Of a DNA stretch of 64,000 bases, positions 62,279 to 64,000 are shown piece by piece. This stretch comes from Otis tarda (taxonomy: Eukaryota > Chordata > Aves > Otidiformes > Otididae): the NCBI GenBank assembly GCA_026413225.1, contig CM048591.1, positions 36,673,803-36,737,802 on the forward strand. The letters are read 5' to 3'. Position numbers and translations under genes: made by a program. Positions within the stretch are counted from its first letter, which is position 1; every line of letters begins with the position of its first letter. Under the pieces are notes generated by a model. It saw nothing but the letters and a program-made list of their open reading frames with translations, was not told the origin of the DNA and did no database searches.

Positions 62279-64000
62279 GCTATATAAAATTCTTTTTCAT
62301 TCTACTAGTACTTAGATGGGATATTTTGTGCTTAAGTCAAGGAAGATAGCAACTATCTTCAAGGACTCAGCAGGGGACTATATTTATATCACTGCCTTTT
62401 AAATCCTCCCATCCCAGCAATTGTAAAAGACCATCTTTACTGTGCTATAATAGCACTTAAAATTAAGGGCAGTATATATGTTGCTAGATGCAATAGTATT
62501 AATTCCCTTGGAAATCATGTGGTTGACTAGGTGTAGTATGTAAATGTAATAGTGTATTTAATTTAACAGAACCTACGCCCATTACTTAGCCATATTAATA
62601 AAATATTACAAAATCACATGAAAAATTAAAAGAGAAATCTGATTTACTTAAAAAATTATACTTTGACAATATAGTACTGAGTTATTGTGTTCACGTAATA
62701 AACCCACTTAGCACATTTTGTGAAATAATCCCACATGACAGAATTAAAAATTAGATGACAGCAAGTCCAAATAAATATTAGTCTAATGCTTACATTTAAA
62801 GCCAGACTATTTAATTTGGATTTTATAAAGGAATTTAGTTCCTGTAATACTTAATAAGAATGTAGCTATTAATTTGGATGCAAAATGACCACAGTGATAT
62901 AATATGAAATAATGACCTTCAAATGCAAATAAAAAAACATTTTACTAAAACAATAGGAGAGGACACTGCCTTGAATACCCATATTTTCACATGAGAATAT
63001 TAGGTAACCCTTCTAAGAGTTGAAATTGTGACATAGCTACCCCTTACTCCTCCCTTGGCCTAATACATATGCACGTGCACACACTGCTGTCCATGGTTTT
63101 GAAAAGAGACAGGAAAGAAAAAAAAAAAACAAACCAAACCCATAAAACCTCATTTAGTTCTAATTAGTTTATTTTATCTAATTTTATTAAATGTCCTTCA
63201 GAATCAGTAATGCTAAAGTATGCAAAGACCACCTTATGCTTAACTAAACATACGGTGCTTAGATTTAAGTCAGAGTGATGCTGAGAAAATGTACCTTAAA
63301 ACAGTACTAAAAGACAGAGATGTCATCATTTCTGTAATTCTCTCTTCATTAACCACCCCCTGCCCCGCCCAAACCTGGACTTCCTACTTAAAAGCAAGCA
63401 TTCAGTGCACCATAGTGAGTCATACCACAGGGGTTTGGCAAGCATTAAGCTGTGGAAACCAGATGACATTTTAAACTTCAAACATAGCTTGGGTTCCTTA
63501 AGGAGTCTGAGTGGCTAAAGACACCTTAAACTCATTGTACCTTGGCATTTTGCCTTGCATAGCAGATATCTTAAACTCTTCCACAGCCATTTATGCAGTC
63601 TAATCCAAGGGTGCTCATGATTTAAGATGTAGACAGGCCAAGAAACTTACTTAGAAACCTTGCTATTGCCTCCAAAAATCCCCCAGTTTCCCATCAAACT
63701 TCTGATAAGGCAGAAATTTAAACCTTTAGAAGTGGCATCTATGAAAGTTCAAGCAGATGTAGTTTTGGGAAGAACTGGACATGTGATAATCAACTGCAGA
63801 AGAGAATATTCCTTCCTCCATCAGTCAAATGTTCTCTCCCTTTTTCCCCAGTCCACTTTTTCAAAGGCTGTTCTCTTAGGTCTTATCTCTCAGACAAAAA
63901 AAAAAAAAATAAGGGTGAAGTTTTATCAGGAAAGACTTTAAATACGAGTAAAGTTCTTTTTTTTTTATTCTCCTTCTTTTCCTTCTCCTCCCCCCCCCCC
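62279..64000. other. Intronic or intergenic DNA
   Basis: AT-rich, with an A run near 63,119-63,130 and another near 63,897-63,909. Nothing else is supported before the terminal polypyrimidine tract. Confidence 0.4.
63955..64000. repeat. Polypyrimidine tract ending in a C run
   Basis: T run, then CTTCT units, then eleven C at the window edge. The window ends inside the homopolymer, so its true length is unknown. Confidence 0.9.

Noticed and set aside
1-64000. CRISPR arrays, tRNA or rRNA genes, operon-like gene clusters
   Set aside because: None seen; the window has the character of vertebrate non-coding DNA.

Overview
The window looks like a stretch of bird nuclear genome. It is AT-rich and has no compact operon-like gene layout. 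Its recognisable repeats are chicken-repeat-1 (CR1) LINEs that end in the ATTCTATG-type octamer tail, plus one fragment of a common avian LTR. No L1, Alu or other mammalian-type repeat was seen. The LTR fragment resembles a family I know mainly from non-galliform birds, so Neoaves is my guess; that placement is inference.

Repeats. Six CR1 copies are clear: about 1,528-3,060 (minus strand), 16,398-17,660, 22,800-24,078, 28,640-29,291, 52,950-53,037 and 60,925-62,278 (all plus strand). All are dead. The first keeps the endonuclease region and the 3' end but has lost the whole reverse-transcriptase (RT) middle. Three others keep RT fragments with stops or frameshifts, and each has lost one catalytic aspartate. 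An LTR end fragment lies at 54,035-54,190. Simple and A/T- or GT-rich tracts are scattered through the window.

Genes. No complete gene is visible. The best coding signal is a set of small exons on the minus strand: 21,463-21,503, 20,349-20,403, 19,770-19,820, 12,370-12,465 and 10,687-10,775. Each has splice-like borders, each was read in an open frame (for 12,370-12,465, 19,770-19,820, 20,349-20,403 and 10,687-10,775 the only open one), and the phases join from exon to exon (one join needs the second of two tandem AGs). The product would be a charged, K/E-rich, probably cytosolic tail that I do not recognise. Weaker minus-strand exon-like units lie at 58.3, 57.4, 55.3, 54.7, 52.3, 51.6, 49.9 and 35.1 kb; some may be upstream exons of the same gene, but their phases do not form one chain. 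Three plus-strand exon-like units (6.96, 9.46 and 12.84 kb) are uncertain. Most of the window is therefore best read as long introns and intergenic DNA. Open frame length is not evidence here: in 64 kb of six frames several open frames above 120 codons are expected by chance.

Other structure. There is a perfect 19-bp inverted repeat with an 8-nt loop at 50,957-51,002, an exact 19-bp tandem duplication at 42,114-42,151 and a 12-bp one at 40,799-40,822. No CpG-island promoter, tRNA, rRNA or CRISPR array was seen, and no new biological system is convincingly supported.
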